Positions 9,944-21,391 of a stretch of DNA of 64,000 bases are shown in pieces. Where the stretch lies: contig NC_053390.1 in the NCBI RefSeq assembly GCF_905171765.1, forward strand, positions 301,609,122 through 301,673,121, given 5' to 3'. The notes under the pieces are model-generated. The model saw only the letters and a program-made list of their open reading frames with translations. It made no database searches and was not told the origin of the DNA. The DNA comes from Bufo bufo (taxonomy: Eukaryota > Chordata > Amphibia > Anura > Bufonidae). Within the stretch, counting starts at the first letter, position 1. The number at the start of each line of letters is the position of its first letter. A program made the position numbers and the translations under genes.

Positions 9944-12900
9944 GTACCCCCCCTTTCACGAGGGGCCTCCGGACACTCAGGACCAGGTCTCTCCGGATGA
10001 GAGGCATGGAAAGCCTGAATTAACCTGTTGGCGTTTACCTCTGACGCTGGAACCCACATTCTTTCCTCGGGACCGTAACCCCTCCAATGCACCAGATACT
10101 GAAGAGAGCGGCGGACCCGACGAAAATCAAGAATTCTGGCTATTTGAAACTCCAGATTACCATCCACAATAACAGGAGGAGGTGGCAGCGGTGATGGTTC
10201 TAGAGGTGGAACATACTTCTTGAGTAACGATTTATGGAAGACGTTATGGATCTTAAAAGTCTGAGGTAGCTCCAGGCGAAAAAGCCACAGGGTTAATGAC
10301 GGCTACTATTTTATAAGGACCAATGAACCTAGGGCCCAGTTTCCAAGAGGGAACCTTCAACTTTAATATTCCTAGTAGACAACTACACATAGTTCATTCA
10401 CCCCTAGGTCCGGACCTGGCGACCGTTTCTTATCGGCCATGCATTTATATTTACTTGCACCTTCTGGCCATACCGAAGAAAGAGATGAAGAAAACCTTTC
10501 CTCTTCGGAAACCCCAGAAGACCCCCCTCTTTGAAAGTACAAAATTGGGGGATGAAAACCGTATGCACCAAGGAATGGTGACTTGCCAGTGGACTCCTGA
10601 TAATGATTATTTATGGCAAACTCAGCTACGGTAAATATGATGACCACAACTCTTGGTTTCAGGACACAAAACCACCTTAAATATGTTTCTAGGTTTTGGT
10701 TGGTACGCTCAGTCTGTCCATTTCGAATGAGGATGGAAAGCTGAGGAAAAGGACAAGTTGTACCCCCAAACGGGAACAAAAAGCTTTCCAAAACTTAGAA
10801 ATAAACTGGGTCCCCGATCCGAACCCAATCGGAAGGGACCCCGTGAAGCTTCACGATTTCACTGATAAACACCTGAGCAAGAGTTTTAGCATTAGGACGT
10901 GCGGGTAGCGCAATAAAGTGTACCATCTTGCTAACCTTCTACTACTACCAAAATAACTGTTTTACCCACAGACAACGGTAAGTCAGTGATGAAATCCAAT
11001 GACAGATGTGTCCATGGCCTATTGGGGATAAAAAGAGGCAATAAAGACCCTGCTGGACGTGTATGAGAGACTTTCGCGCAAGTAGACACGAAATCCATTA
11101 CATCCTGACTCAACTTGGCCACCAAAAACGACGAGATAATAGCTCCAAGGTTGCTTTACCTACCCGGGTGCCCAGCAAGTGCCGAATTATGATGTTCTTT
11201 TAATAATTCAAGACGCAGGTTTAACGGTACAAACAATTTCTCTGAGGGGCAAGAGGCCGGGCGTCCCCCTGGGCCTCTAACACCTTTCCCTCTAGAACAG
11301 AGTGTACAGCAGAGACAACACTCCTTTTTGTAAAATAGGTACCGGATCACTAGCATTACTCCCTCCAGGGAAACTACGAGATAACGCGTCTGCCTTGGTA
11401 TTTTTTGCCCCAGGACGATAGGTGATTACAAAGTTAAATCTGGTAAAGAATAGCGACCACCTAGCTTGTCTAGGGGTGAGACGCTTAGCCGATTCTAGGT
11501 ACAGAAGGTTTTTTGTGATGCGTAATCACTGACGGGGTGGATGCTCCCTCTAAGAAGTGACGCCACTCTTCAAGCGCCAGCTTAATCGCCAACAGTTCCC
11601 TATTTCCAACATCATAGTTCTTCTCTGCAGAAAGATAATTTTTTTGGAAAAGAAAAGCGCAAGGGCGCCATTTTGCCAGGAAGACGGACCCTGAGACAAT
11701 ACAGCCCCCACTCCCACCTCTGACGCATCTACCTCAACAATAAAAGGCTGGGAGACATCAGGTTGAATTAGAACAGGTGCCGAGGTAAAAACCTCTCTTT
11801 TAGAGAGGAAAATGCATTTTTAGCGGCGTCCAGACCATTTAGAAAAATCAGTCCCCTTCCTAGTCATGTCGGTAAGGGGTTTTAACGATCACTGAATAAT
11901 TTTTTATGACTTTCTATAGAAATTTGCGAAACCCAAAAACCGTTGTAGGGCTTTAAGGTCTCAGAAGATCCCAATCTAAAATTGCCTGGACCTTCCAGGA
12001 TCCATACGGAAACCTGAAGCAGATAATAGATATCCCAGGAACTGTATTTCCTGAACTGCGAAGACACATTTTTCAATTTTCGCATATAATTTATTCGTCC
12101 GTAGGACCTGCAGTACTTGCCTGACATGCACCTCATGTGTTTTCAGATCAGCCGAATAAATTAAGATATCATCTAGGTATATGACTACAAACCTGCCGAT
12201 GAGATGACTAAAAATATCATTAACGAAATGTTGGAAGACAGCGGGGGCATTGGTCAGACCGAAAGGCATAACTAGATTTTCATAATGCCCCTCAGGGGTG
12301 TTAAAAGCTGTCTTCCACTCATCCCCTTCCCTGATACGAATCAGATTGTAGGCCCCCCTAAGATCAAGTTTGGAGAACCATCTAGCACCCGCAATCTGAT
12401 TAAAAAAGTCAGGAATGAGAGGAAGAGGGTATGGGTCTCGGATGGTTATCTGGTTTAGCTCACGGAAATCTAGGCAAGGACGCAGGCCCCCATCTTTCTT
12501 TTTAACAAAGAAAAACCCTGCAGCCACGGGTGAAGAAGAGGGTCTGATGTGTCCCTTAGCCAGACTCTCGGAGATATAATCTTTCATGGCTTGTCTCTCG
12601 GGACCCGAAAGATTATACAACCTGGACTTGGGTAATTTTGCACCGGGAATCAGGTTAACCGGGCAATCATAAGGACGATGAGGTGGTAGCTTCTGACAAC
12701 CCTTTTCAGAAAAAACGTCCTCAAAGTCCGAAATAAATGTAGGTAGGGAAGCTATGGAGGCGATTAAGCAATTGTTATTTAAGCAATTCTCTCTGCAATG
12801 CTCACTCCACTCCAATATCTCCCTGGCCTGCCAATCCACCACTGGATTGTGCGCTACCAACCAGGGAAGACCCAATACCACAGGAGAGGGAAGGCCCTCC

Positions 12901-13157
12901 AGAACGTAACATGAAAGACACTCATTATGGTGGTCCCCTACCCGAAGGTGTAAATTATGAACAATGTGGGTGAGGTTTCTCTGAGACAGAGGAGCCGAAT
13001 CTATAGCGAATACGGGAATAGGTCTCTGCAGCGTACAGAGAGACAAACCCATAGTGCGGGCAAAATGGGCATCTATCAAATTTACCCCTGCTCCACTGTC
13101 TAGAAAAAAAGAAATAAACTCCGTCTTAACACCAAAAACAATAACCGCTGGTAACAC
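9838..13157 (-). pseudogene. pol: Gypsy pol (protease-RT-RNase H-integrase-chromodomain), frameshifted
   Basis: The first 1.2 kb (13157-11976) is an open frame. It holds the aspartic protease motif LDSGAG near 13100 and the reverse transcriptase with KLDLRGAYN near 12365, MPFGLTNAP near 12260 and the catalytic YLDD near 12175. RNase H text (11350-11900), the integrase core (about 10370-11350, with NGQTERTNQNLE near 10715) and the C-terminal chromodomain follow in shifted frames. The chromodomain (9850-10165, with LQYLVHWRGYGPEE) would guide insertion to modified chromatin in this family. The frameshifts make the copy inactive. Confidence 0.88.
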
Positions 13158-13222
13158 AAACTGAGATGTTCGTATGGAGGAAACGTATACCCCCCGGCTG
13201 ACATCCTCCGCACAGCCTGGGG

Positions 13223-14031
13223 TTAGTAGTTTTCCGACGGTCTTTTGTTTTTGAGAAAGGAGGGACAGACATTAATGAAATGACCCTTCCCCCCACAGAA
13301 AAAACAAGCCCCCCCCCCCTACGGCGAACCTCAGGAGGACGGATCTGACGAGAAGTTCCGCCTAGCTGCATAGGCTCATCTAAGTCAGTACAGACTAATT
13401 GTTGCTTGGGAGAGGTAACCAATTGCTCAGGAATTTTCGATCTCTCCCTAAGACGCCTATCTATTCTGATAGAGAGGGACATAACAGCATCAAGGGAAAG
13501 GGGGGTCTCATACAGCGCCAGTGCATCCTTAACCCTTTCAGATAACCCAGAGCAGAACTGACTCCTGAGAGCCGGGTCGTTCCACTGAGTATCCGTAGCC
13601 CACCGTAACTTCGACTCAGCCAGGGCGACTCGGTCAGGGTCATCATATATGAGACCCAAAGCCCCAAAAAATCCCTCCACTGACCGGAGAGCCTGGGAAC
13701 CAGGGGGTAACGAGAACGCCCAGGATTGTGGGTCCCCCTGAAGCAGGGAAATGACAATCCCTACCCGCTGTTCTTCATTACCTGAGGAGTAAGGGCGCAA
13801 CTTAAAGTATAATTTGCAGGCCTCACGGAACGTCGCAAATTTGTCCCTTCCCCCAGAAAATCTGTCAGGAAGAACAACCTTGGGTTCTGTAACTACCTGG
13901 TTACCCATAGCAACCGCTGGGGGTGCGGTCTGCTGCATTTGCTGCTGTTGTTGGAGGACAGACGACTTCAATCCTGCCACCTCCAAAGACAGGCCTTGAA
14001 GCTGTTTTGCCAAGGCAGCAATAGGATCCAT
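13223..14031 (-). pseudogene. gag: Gypsy gag, one frameshift
   Basis: The frame starts at an ATG at 14029-14031 (MDPIAALAKQLQG), 82 bp inside the 5' LTR. It encodes a Gag with a glutamine run, a capsid-like middle and a CX2CX4HX4C zinc knuckle near 13290. The knuckle is read only after a frame change in the C-run at about 13310-13319, so this copy has a probable one-base insertion there. In the corrected frame a stop follows at 13223-13225 and pol begins just downstream in another frame. Gag would form the particle and bind the RNA. Confidence 0.82.
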
Positions 14032-14112
14032 ATTGGATTCTAAGTAGAGAAAAAAAACAACAAAAAAAAATGTATTTTATTTTTTTTCTCAAAAAGTAAA
14101 GGCCAGTTATAA

Positions 14113-14772
14113 TATCACGGTCGGCGTGACTATCACATACGTGACGCAGAGGGAGGGAACAAGGAAGGCCCTGCCCAAGTGAGAGGGAAGGTGGTGACCC
14201 CTGACTCACCTAGCGGCTGGCACCTGGCTGCCCTGACGTCCCTAGACGGGTTCCTCACCCGTACGCCGATCACGTGCCTAAAGCCCTGGCTTTCCCTAAG
14301 CTGAGCCCTAGATAGTGAACAGGGCGGTGGGAACACTAGTCCGCACCACTAGCTCTAAAGGAAAACACCAAGGGAAGGACAGACAATACAAACTCAACAT
14401 ATAATCCCAGGTGGGCGACAACAGGAGACAACAAGAGGCCCAACAGGGATCCGGAGGGTAGCACTCTGGAATGACAACCAGGATTCACAACTCCAGTGGG
14501 TCAGTATAGATGTCCAGGCAGGAAGCTCTATAACTGGCAACTAGAGAAGAGTGAGGGGAGAATATAAGGAGGTTGGGAGTGGCAGACAAGAAACAGCTGA
14601 GGAGGAGAAGCTATGGATCCCTGATTGAGACAAAAAGGATAGCAAGGCAAACACAGAAAACAATCACTAAGAAACAACGTGATCTTTAGATATAGAGCGC
14701 GCAGCCACCCGCTGCGACCTCCTGACCCCGGGTATAACGGAGTCAGACGTGGCTCTTGATACCCTCGTGACA
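14113..14772 (-). repeat. 5' LTR of chromodomain Gypsy
   Basis: This 660-bp LTR is almost identical to 9280-9943. The outer flank is GATCT. The inner side is the expected primer-binding position, but I cannot match it to a tRNA by eye. The GATCT duplication and LTR identity set the boundaries of the whole element. Confidence 0.92.
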
Positions 14773-14777
14773 GATCT

Positions 14778-14850
14778 ATTTTCCATGTAAACTGCAGGGC
14801 TAAAAAGCACTCTAAGATTTTGTTTGGACCGACCCTGATTATGTTGGCCT
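14778..14850. mobile_element. MITE fragment split by the chromodomain Gypsy (right part)
   Basis: This short segment continues the sequence interrupted at 9279. With the extra GATCT removed, the two sides read through as one repeat. No right terminus is recognisable. Confidence 0.35.
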
Positions 14851-14852
14851 CA

Positions 14853-15392
14853 GTGTCACGGTGGGGAGTGGGGGAAACCCCCACCGTGCAGTGTCAAAGT
14901 GTAAAAGGGGATCAGCCTGGCCAAAAGGAGTCATAAGGGAGCAGGTCACCTCCTACAGCTTCCCTAATCCTCTCCCTTACTCCTCACCATATGAGCGGGC
15001 CCCAATGGTAGGACGGCTCATACGCTGGATTCCTAGAGACCCTGAGTTGCCCTGGAAAGCCCTCACCAAGGAGCCAGGAAGAGACAACCTGTTCATCCCA
15101 GTCATGGAGGAACAGGAGTCTGAGGCCAGGCTGCAAGGAGAGGGGAACACATACAGCATATGGAGTTGGCAGGTAAGCAAAACCCATAACACACTTACCT
15201 GCCACAGCCACACTGACTGGAACCCGTGCACAAGTGCTGCTGTCCACACCAACATTAAAGGACACAGCACACACCACAAACCACACAGGAACCCAGGACC
15301 ACCATAGCTGCAATAAACGTGAGGCAGGGGAATGTCTAGCAAACATGCTGGACACCAAACATCACCAGCCATGTAACACCACATGAGACATA
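14853..15392 (+). repeat. Older LTR-like sequence, left part, interrupted by the next element
   Basis: The text starts TGTCACGGTGGGGAG and contains a GC-rich hairpin (GGTGGGGAGTGGGGG facing CCCCCACCG-type sequence, 14857-14890). It has no convincing gene: the 148-codon plus frame is compositionally poor and lacks domains. It stops where an LTR element begins at 15393 and appears to resume near 20871. The ACATA at 15388-15392 recurs next to the right junction. Confidence 0.5.
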
Positions 15393-16427
15393 TGCAATGA
15401 GCAGGACACTGAGTCAGTTGGGGCTGCTATGCAGTGGGTCAGATTTATAGGTGAATAAGTTCGTGACGCCAGTTGCAGCTTGCGCAGGTACTGTAGAAGG
15501 GCCCTTTAAGATGGTATGAGCACACGTACTAGGTGAGGAGTGCCAGAGGGGGAGATTGTCTCTGTATTGTGTCAACGGTGTCTCCCACCTGTAGTACGGC
15601 TGGACTCCTGTATCCTGGCTCACATGCAACAAAATTGAGTGCTGTAAATAGGAGTAACTGAGGAATGATGGAATTTCACACAGAAAAGAGGGTCCAACTT
15701 GTCTTTACTTGATGTTATTATATATGCAGCTTTAGATCCATACAATGTTACAGCTTTAGTCTTAGGTGTTGGCAATATGTGGAAGGAAATATAGTACATA
15801 CGCCTTTAAGAATCTGGCAGGTATCTGTCTTCTGCTCTGTCTATGTTCTGCTTGGTTTGGACCTGACTAACTATGGAGGTACTTATCTTCTCCTTATTCT
15901 GGAATCTGTACTTAAAGGACTGCTCGCAGGGAATGATCGTGGCGTCCTGGAGATCTGATAGTTCTGAAGTTGGCTGCTTCCTTGGTCATCCAGCTGAGGT
16001 AAGGGACTCAGGCTGGGAAGGTTGATCTTGGGCCTCAGCAGAGGCTTGGATCCCTGGCTGGGGTCCCTGTTTCTGTGAGCTCCTATTCACACAGCCTACC
16101 CCAACAGGGGGTGGCTGGTACACTGCTAGAACTTTCTGTCCTCCTCCTGAAGTAGGATGTGGGAACATTCCACTCCTCCTCAGATAGGGGGAAGTTAGGC
16201 TGGAATGGTCTATTCCAGTGTAGATATACTAACTGGCTTGGTTCTGCTACATACTGCTGCCACCTGCTGGTGTACAGGGATATTACAGCATAAATACAAT
16301 GCACCAGGCCTGGAAAATGCACATTATGGGGAAAATAATGTAAACTTATACCAGATTACAATATACATACACTTGCCATTAAGAAGCAGGGGAACAGAAG
16401 TTTAGTGACATACTTCAGGATGTTACA
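15393..16427 (-). repeat. 3' LTR of the cold-shock-domain element
   Basis: Bounded by TGCAATGAGC on the left and ATGTTACA on the right, so it reads TGTAACATCC...CATTGCA on the minus strand. It matches 19885-20870 over nearly all of its length, with small indels such as an AT-repeat near 20290 found only in the other copy. The purine-rich tract follows at 16428. Confidence 0.75.
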
Positions 16428-17847
16428 TACCCCGTTTCTTTAAGTGAAGCCATCCTCGGCATATGCTATGATAAGAGGAAGAAGCTCTGGGTACCCAATT
16501 AATACAAAGTGCTGCATGAATATACATAGAAATGACTTACAAAGACAAAACATTTAACGGTTTCCTCGAGGTTCCTGCCCGCTAGCATAAGGTGTCCAAC
16601 ACACAGTTTCCTTATCTTGGTATAACCAGGTAACCTAAATACTGCACAAAGCAAACATTACTGACTGACTTCGTATATTGTCCACCAATATCAAAGAGAG
16701 TATGGGGTTGTCTTTACTCCGTAATCCCACCATTGTGTAATGCAAAGCCCGCAAATAGAAGGGTGTCTTTATCCTGTATTCCCTTCCCTGCATCATAGCC
16801 TGAAGAAATTTGGCTTATAGCACAATCACTATGATGACTAAGAGGAAGCTAGAATATGGCTCTAAGGTTTGAGACGCCTTACCTTAGGCAAAAGCTCAGA
16901 AGGGGAGGTATTTATCGTCTCCATGTCTTCTGGCAAGTCACAGGAGGAGGGCAGTATGTTCCCATGGATCTCCTGGAATGAGACACCTCCGGATGGGAAC
17001 AATCCGGAACATTTAACAAGTGGGAAGGAGCAGCCTAGGGCTTCTAACGATTCCTGAAGCAGCAGGGGTACCTTTGAAGTTACTAGACCTGTCAGGACTT
17101 ACCACTTGGTCCTACCCTGGGTACCTATGGGTATACATCACCGGGTGTAGGCCATTGGTGTACAACGTCCCTATGATGACAGTCCGTATGAAGGGGGGAG
17201 AGAACAAGAGCTGTGAAAAGGCATAATTTAGGTAAGTTGCGACATTTTGTTAAGTGCAATGGTTAAGTGCAATCATTTTAAACATAAATTCACATTGTGG
17301 CACCTGGAAAGATAATACACACAATGGGCAGGATATCTTGAACGTTATATAACATTTGTAAACTGGTTACAATGACATAAATTATTAAATAGCATGACAA
17401 TTGAGTGCAAGCTTTTATTTTGCGATAGAACATTTTATAAAATAGTGCAAATTTTATAAGTGCAAGGATAGGCTCAACAATAACTTGAGTCCTTATTCCT
17501 GGAAGTGCTTGAAGTAGAAGAATCCTCTGGAAACTGATAAAAGTTCTTTGCAATCCACAGGGCAAAAGTTAATTGTAATCCAAAGGGTTAAAATATTTAT
17601 AGCAGCAACAGGCTATCAAGTAACCTGAGAAAGGGGATAAAACGGTTAACTTGGAAGTGAAGGGTTAAGTGCTGATGGGGGGAGTCCTAACTGACATGAC
17701 CATCTGGATGAGGACAAACAATGGCAACCTGGAACAAAACGGTTAAAAGCACACAAACAATGCCAACAGGTCTTCACCCGTCAGGTAATCAGTCCATGGC
17801 ATGGCTCCCAAACAATGTCACTTGTTGGTCTTTATGATGGGGACACC
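16428..17847. other. Non-coding 3' part of the cold-shock-domain element
   Basis: About 1.4 kb between the ORF stop and the 3' LTR. Short frames occur on both strands but none has a domain, a conserved motif or a credible start. This is where pol would lie in a complete retroelement, so the region may mark a deletion or a naturally pol-less design. Confidence 0.5.
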
Positions 17848-19632
17848 TTACAGGTAGGTGTCCAGCTCTTCATCGCTACTGGAACTACTGAAGTGCATCA
17901 GAGGTAATTCCTGCCTCTGCTGGTAGCTGAGAGTAGTGTTAGTGGTGGTGCGCCAGCGCCCTCTACCGGTGACAGTAGGTATTGGTTGTACAGCCAACCT
18001 GGAGAATGTGGCTGTTGCTTGCCGCAGACCGGGATCCACAGCCGGTGCAGGAAGGGGCAGAACTTCTGGCTGCATTGGTGCAGGGAGAGCTGGAGCAGAT
18101 TGTGCAGACTGCTTCCAGGGGAGCATATAAGGAGGCAGGAAACATGACTGGACCTTAGGGTTGAAGGTCAGGACACCATTGTTGATCTGTCCTACCCTCA
18201 GGGTTGGTGGCGGTGATAGGTCAGGAGTGAGAGGTGCAGGGGCTGGTTGCGCCTTTTCTTTGAAAACCAGGCGGCCGTCTGGGGTCTCTTGGAGGCATCT
18301 GGTCATAGCAGCAGAGCCTGGATCCTCCTGCCAGGTCTCTGGGGTAATGGCAGGGGAGAGCGGTTTCTGCAGCAGGGTGACTCCCGCTTCAAACAGTCCT
18401 TGCATTGACCGCATGGGGGTGTACTCGACTTGATCCCCAATATACAAGTTATGCCTTTCTTGGGGCAAGTAGTGGCGTTTTACCGACCTGCGGCCTACAA
18501 ATACCTCAGTGCCTGAGTGGTTATCCTGGAGGAATCCCACACCGCGCTCCACAGAAAACCATAAGACGGTTCCGGTACGTCGGGTCAGGACGGGGTCTCC
18601 GGACTGGGGGCAATCAAGGACCTCCTTCACCCACTCTTCTACAGCCGACTTGCATTCCCAGGCTGTCTGGGCAAAGGCGGTTATCTCGTGGGGTACCTCT
18701 GGGTTGAGGCTACTGAGCTGGCTGTAACTGGGTGGTGGAGTGGAATCTCCAGCCGCCTCCACCACACCAGGAGGTGGCTGTGGTTTGGTAGGCCTGAGAT
18801 TGATGACCGGTGATGGGGTCTCTGGACGTGGCGGAGGGAAGGACACGGACCGGGCCTGGGCCTCAGGGAGCTGGGTTGCTCCTACCTGCTGTCGCGGCCG
18901 GGCGGCCGGTTCCGGTGCCTTCTGCTGGTCCTCTCCGGATTCAGGCGCCATCTGGATCGCAGGCTTCTCCTTAGCTAGTGAGGTGACGTCAACGGCGTCC
19001 TCGACGGGAGCAGGTACGACGTCCACATCCATCTGGGTAGGTACGTCGCCTTCCGCTGGTGCACTTAACAGAGTGGAGGGATCCACGTCCTCCTGGAACT
19101 CTATCATCAGGTCCGGAACACAGATCGCAGGAGCTGGAACTTCATCAGCCATCCTCTCTGGCATCTCCGGTGTACCAGACAGGGTAGGTACTGTAGAGGT
19201 TTGGTGCACAGAGGTACCCACAGCCTCCGGTCTGGCATCCAAAGTTGGGGGGCTGCGTCTCTGCATAAGTTGGGAGACTCGGATCTCCAGTGGCTGATCG
19301 GGGTAAACATCCTCTCCATCGATGGACATCTGGTTCCACTTTGGACGCGGGTACGCCATCCTTGTTGCTGTCCGGCATACACTGATTGCTAATACTAAAG
19401 GATTGCGGCAGAGGGTGGAGCTTTTATCACCTCTGGCTAGGTCAGTGACAAGTCCATAGAGGGCGTTCTCTATATTTCCCGCTCCTGAAGGGGCGTTTTC
19501 GACATCTTCGAGCCTTTCTTGAAGGGGTGTCGCTATATTTTCCCGCTTCTGGGGGGCGTAGACAACATTTTCGCGCTCCTGAGAGGGCATTTCTTGATTT
19601 ATTTGTTCTTTGGTATGAAGATGAAGCGCCAT
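17848..19632 (-). CDS. Gag-like retroelement protein with cold-shock domain and PPxY motif
   Basis: The frame is open for 594 codons from an ATG at 19632 (context AAGATGG). An in-frame ATG at 19359 (MAYPRPKWNQ) is an alternative start. The N-terminus contains four loose 10-14-residue repeats (QERENVVYAP, QKRENIATPL, QERLEDVENAP and SGAGNIENAL). The middle is proline-rich with PPPSY (about residues 299-303), a PPxY-type late motif. Residues about 354-421 read as a cold-shock domain: GTVLWFSVERGVGFLQ carries the aromatic RNP1-like strand and EVFVGRRSV the RNP2-like strand. The long loop before IGDQVEY resembles Y-box proteins more than bacterial CspA. The C-terminus is acidic (SSSSSDEELDTYL). 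No zinc knuckle or enzyme domain is visible. I infer an RNA-binding structural or accessory role, and the gag label is an inference from position. Confidence 0.7.
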   Translation of the reverse strand: MALHLHTKEQINQEMPSQERENVVYAPQKRENIATPLQERLEDVENAPSGAGNIENALYGLVTDLARGDKSSTLCRNPLVLAISVCRTATRMAYPRPKWNQMSIDGEDVYPDQPLEIRVSQLMQRRSPPTLDARPEAVGTSVHQTSTVPTLSGTPEMPERMADEVPAPAICVPDLMIEFQEDVDPSTLLSAPAEGDVPTQMDVDVVPAPVEDAVDVTSLAKEKPAIQMAPESGEDQQKAPEPAARPRQQVGATQLPEAQARSVSFPPPRPETPSPVINLRPTKPQPPPGVVEAAGDSTPPPSYSQLSSLNPEVPHEITAFAQTAWECKSAVEEWVKEVLDCPQSGDPVLTRRTGTVLWFSVERGVGFLQDNHSGTEVFVGRRSVKRHYLPQERHNLYIGDQVEYTPMRSMQGLFEAGVTLLQKPLSPAITPETWQEDPGSAAMTRCLQETPDGRLVFKEKAQPAPAPLTPDLSPPPTLRVGQINNGVLTFNPKVQSCFLPPYMLPWKQSAQSAPALPAPMQPEVLPLPAPAVDPGLRQATATFSRLAVQPIPTVTGRGRWRTTTNTTLSYQQRQELPLMHFSSSSSDEELDTYL

Positions 19633-19884
19633 CTTGAAACGAATATGGCGAATCTCCACAATATCGAATTAACTCCTTGCATGCAGCAGCGCACGTGCAG
19701 CGCTTTCTTGGCACAGCAAAACAAGTAAGCAAGTCACTTTTTTAGCGATCTTGGTACAAGCAGTAGCGCTTGCAATACTGTGAAACATGCGGTTTTAAGT
19801 CAGTTTTTGCGCACTATTAGATGCGATTCTGTTGCTAGGGATGGACACACAATACAATCCGATCCTGTTCGTGACGCCACTTGA

Positions 19885-20870
19885 TGCAATGAGCAGGACA
19901 CTGAGTCAGTTGGGGCTGCTATGCAGTGGGTCAGATTTATAGGTGAATGAGTTCGTGACGCCAGTTGCAGCTTGCGCAGGTACTGTAGAAGGGCCCTTTA
20001 AGATGGTATGAGCACACGTACTAGGTGAGGAGTGCCAGAGAGGGAGATTGTCTCTGTATTGTGTCAACGGTGTCTCCCACCAGTAGTACGGCTGGACTCC
20101 TGTATCCTGGCTCACATGCAACAAAATTGAGTGCTGTAAATAGGAGTAACTGAGGAATGATGGAATTTCGCACAGAAAAGAGGGTCCAACTTGTCTTTAC
20201 TTGATGTTATTATATATGCAGCTTTAGATCCATACAATGTTACAGCTTTAGTCTAGGATCCCAGCAGGTGTTGGCAATATGTGGCAGGAAATATATATAT
20301 ATATATATTCTGCATCTAGTACATACCTTTAAGAATCTGGCAGGTATCTGTCTTCTGCTCTGTCTATGTTCTGCTTGGTTTGGACCTGACTAGCTATGGA
20401 GGTACTTATCTTCTCCTTGTTCTGGAATCTGTACTTACAGGACTGCTCGCAGGGAATGATGGTGGCGTCCTGGAGATCTGATAGTTCTGAAGTTGGCTGC
20501 TTCCTTGGTCATCCAGCTGAGGTAATGTGCATCCAGCAGGGGCTTGGATCCCTGGTTGGGGTCCCTGTTTCTGTGAGCTCCTATTCACACAGCCTACCCC
20601 AACAGGGGGTGGCTGGTACACTGCTAGAACTTTCTGTCCTCCTCCTGAAGTAGGATGTGGGAACATTCCACTCCTCCTCAGAAGGGGGGAAGCTAGGCTG
20701 GAATGGTCTATTCCAGTCTAGATATACTAACTGGCTTGGTTCTGCTACATACTGCTGCCACCTGCTGGTGCACATGGATATTACAGCATACATACAATGC
20801 ACCAGGCCTGGAAAATGCACATTATGGGGAAAATAATGCAAACTTATACCAGATGACAATATACATACAC
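19885..20870 (-). repeat. 5' LTR of the cold-shock-domain element, outer end missing
   Basis: Matches 15393-16372. It contains an (AT)n run at about 20292-20308 that is absent from the other copy. Homology ends in ATACATACAC at 20870, where the older LTR-like sequence seems to resume. The stretch between the LTR and the ORF (19633-19884) is the 5' leader and primer-binding region. Confidence 0.7.
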
Positions 20871-21388
20871 ATGTTAACCCTTCCAACACCAGACAGAGGA
20901 AGGAAGCCACTTAAAGGGGAAGTGCACACACAAGCATACCAAACCACACGTTACCACCGGCAACAGCATGCGTGGCAACCATATTACGGAAATCACCCAG
21001 AAGGCCGAAACACTGCCACCGCATGCTCTCACAGCAACACGTTGCCGCAGGCAACCACAAGTGTGGCAACAGTGTCGCAGCGCAAACCAAAGGCCGTGAA
21101 ACTCAGACTTCTGAAAGAGTTGGCAAATCTCCCTGGTGCTGCAAAAGCTGCCCAGCACCTTCTGGAAAGCAGCTCTGGATGCATGTGGCGCCAGGATGCT
21201 GTGTCTGTGACTTATCCCCGACATCCAAAGGGACATAGAAGGGGTGGAGCTGTGTTACGAAAAAGGGAATGGCCCACAAAAAGAGGGAGGATCTCCAAAA
21301 TCGGGCTTGTCAATGCACAGGGAAAAAAATGCAGTTTGCATGCTGCACTCTAGTGTTGGACTGGAGTTCCTTGAGCCCACTGTAAGGA
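20871..21388 (+). repeat. Older LTR-like sequence, right part
   Basis: Probable continuation of 14853-15392 after the inserted element. It has CA-rich text with repeated GGCAAC and GTTGCC units (20958-21075) and no real gene. The plus-strand frame crossing from the LTR is fortuitous. Confidence 0.4.
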
Positions 21389-21391
21389 TTA

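Larger units (their letters stand above)
9280..14772 (-). mobile_element. Gypsy (chromovirus-type) LTR retrotransposon, nearly complete
   Basis: Two LTRs (9280-9943 and 14113-14772) in the same orientation flank a gag-pol region on the minus strand. The insertion is framed by GATCT at 9275-9279 and 14773-14777. Order from the 5' LTR is gag with a zinc knuckle, protease, reverse transcriptase, RNase H, integrase and chromodomain, the arrangement of Gypsy chromoviruses. A G-rich polypurine tract (minus strand, 9944-9956) abuts the 3' LTR. The LTRs differ at only about half a dozen sites, so the insertion is recent. Even so, gag and pol have frameshifts. Confidence 0.92.
15393..20870 (-). mobile_element. 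LTR element carrying a cold-shock-domain ORF, no pol gene
   Basis: Direct repeats of about 1 kb (15393-16427 and 19885-20870) flank a 3.5-kb interior with one long minus-strand ORF. No protease, reverse transcriptase, RNase H or integrase text is present, so it is either non-autonomous or internally deleted. A purine-rich stretch (minus strand, 16428-16441) sits beside the 3' LTR. The right LTR lacks the last roughly 55 bp of the left one, and its outer edge is unclear. ACATA occurs at both outer junctions and may be the target duplication. Confidence 0.72.

Noticed and set aside
14861..15307. 148-codon plus-strand ORF
   Set aside because: It lies in LTR-like DNA, has no domain, and is matched by equally long frames on the other strand.
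17290..17565. 91-codon minus ORF in the CSD element, envelope-like hydrophobic
   Set aside because: No signal peptide, cysteine pattern or fusion-type segment. Low-complexity AT-rich DNA explains the hydrophobic residues.
18161..19297. Long plus-strand frames opposite the CSD ORF
   Set aside because: They are shadows: GC-rich coding DNA on the minus strand keeps the other strand open. No domain or start context.
20703..21353. 216-codon plus-strand ORF
   Set aside because: It runs from an LTR across an insertion junction into older LTR-like DNA, so it is not a gene.
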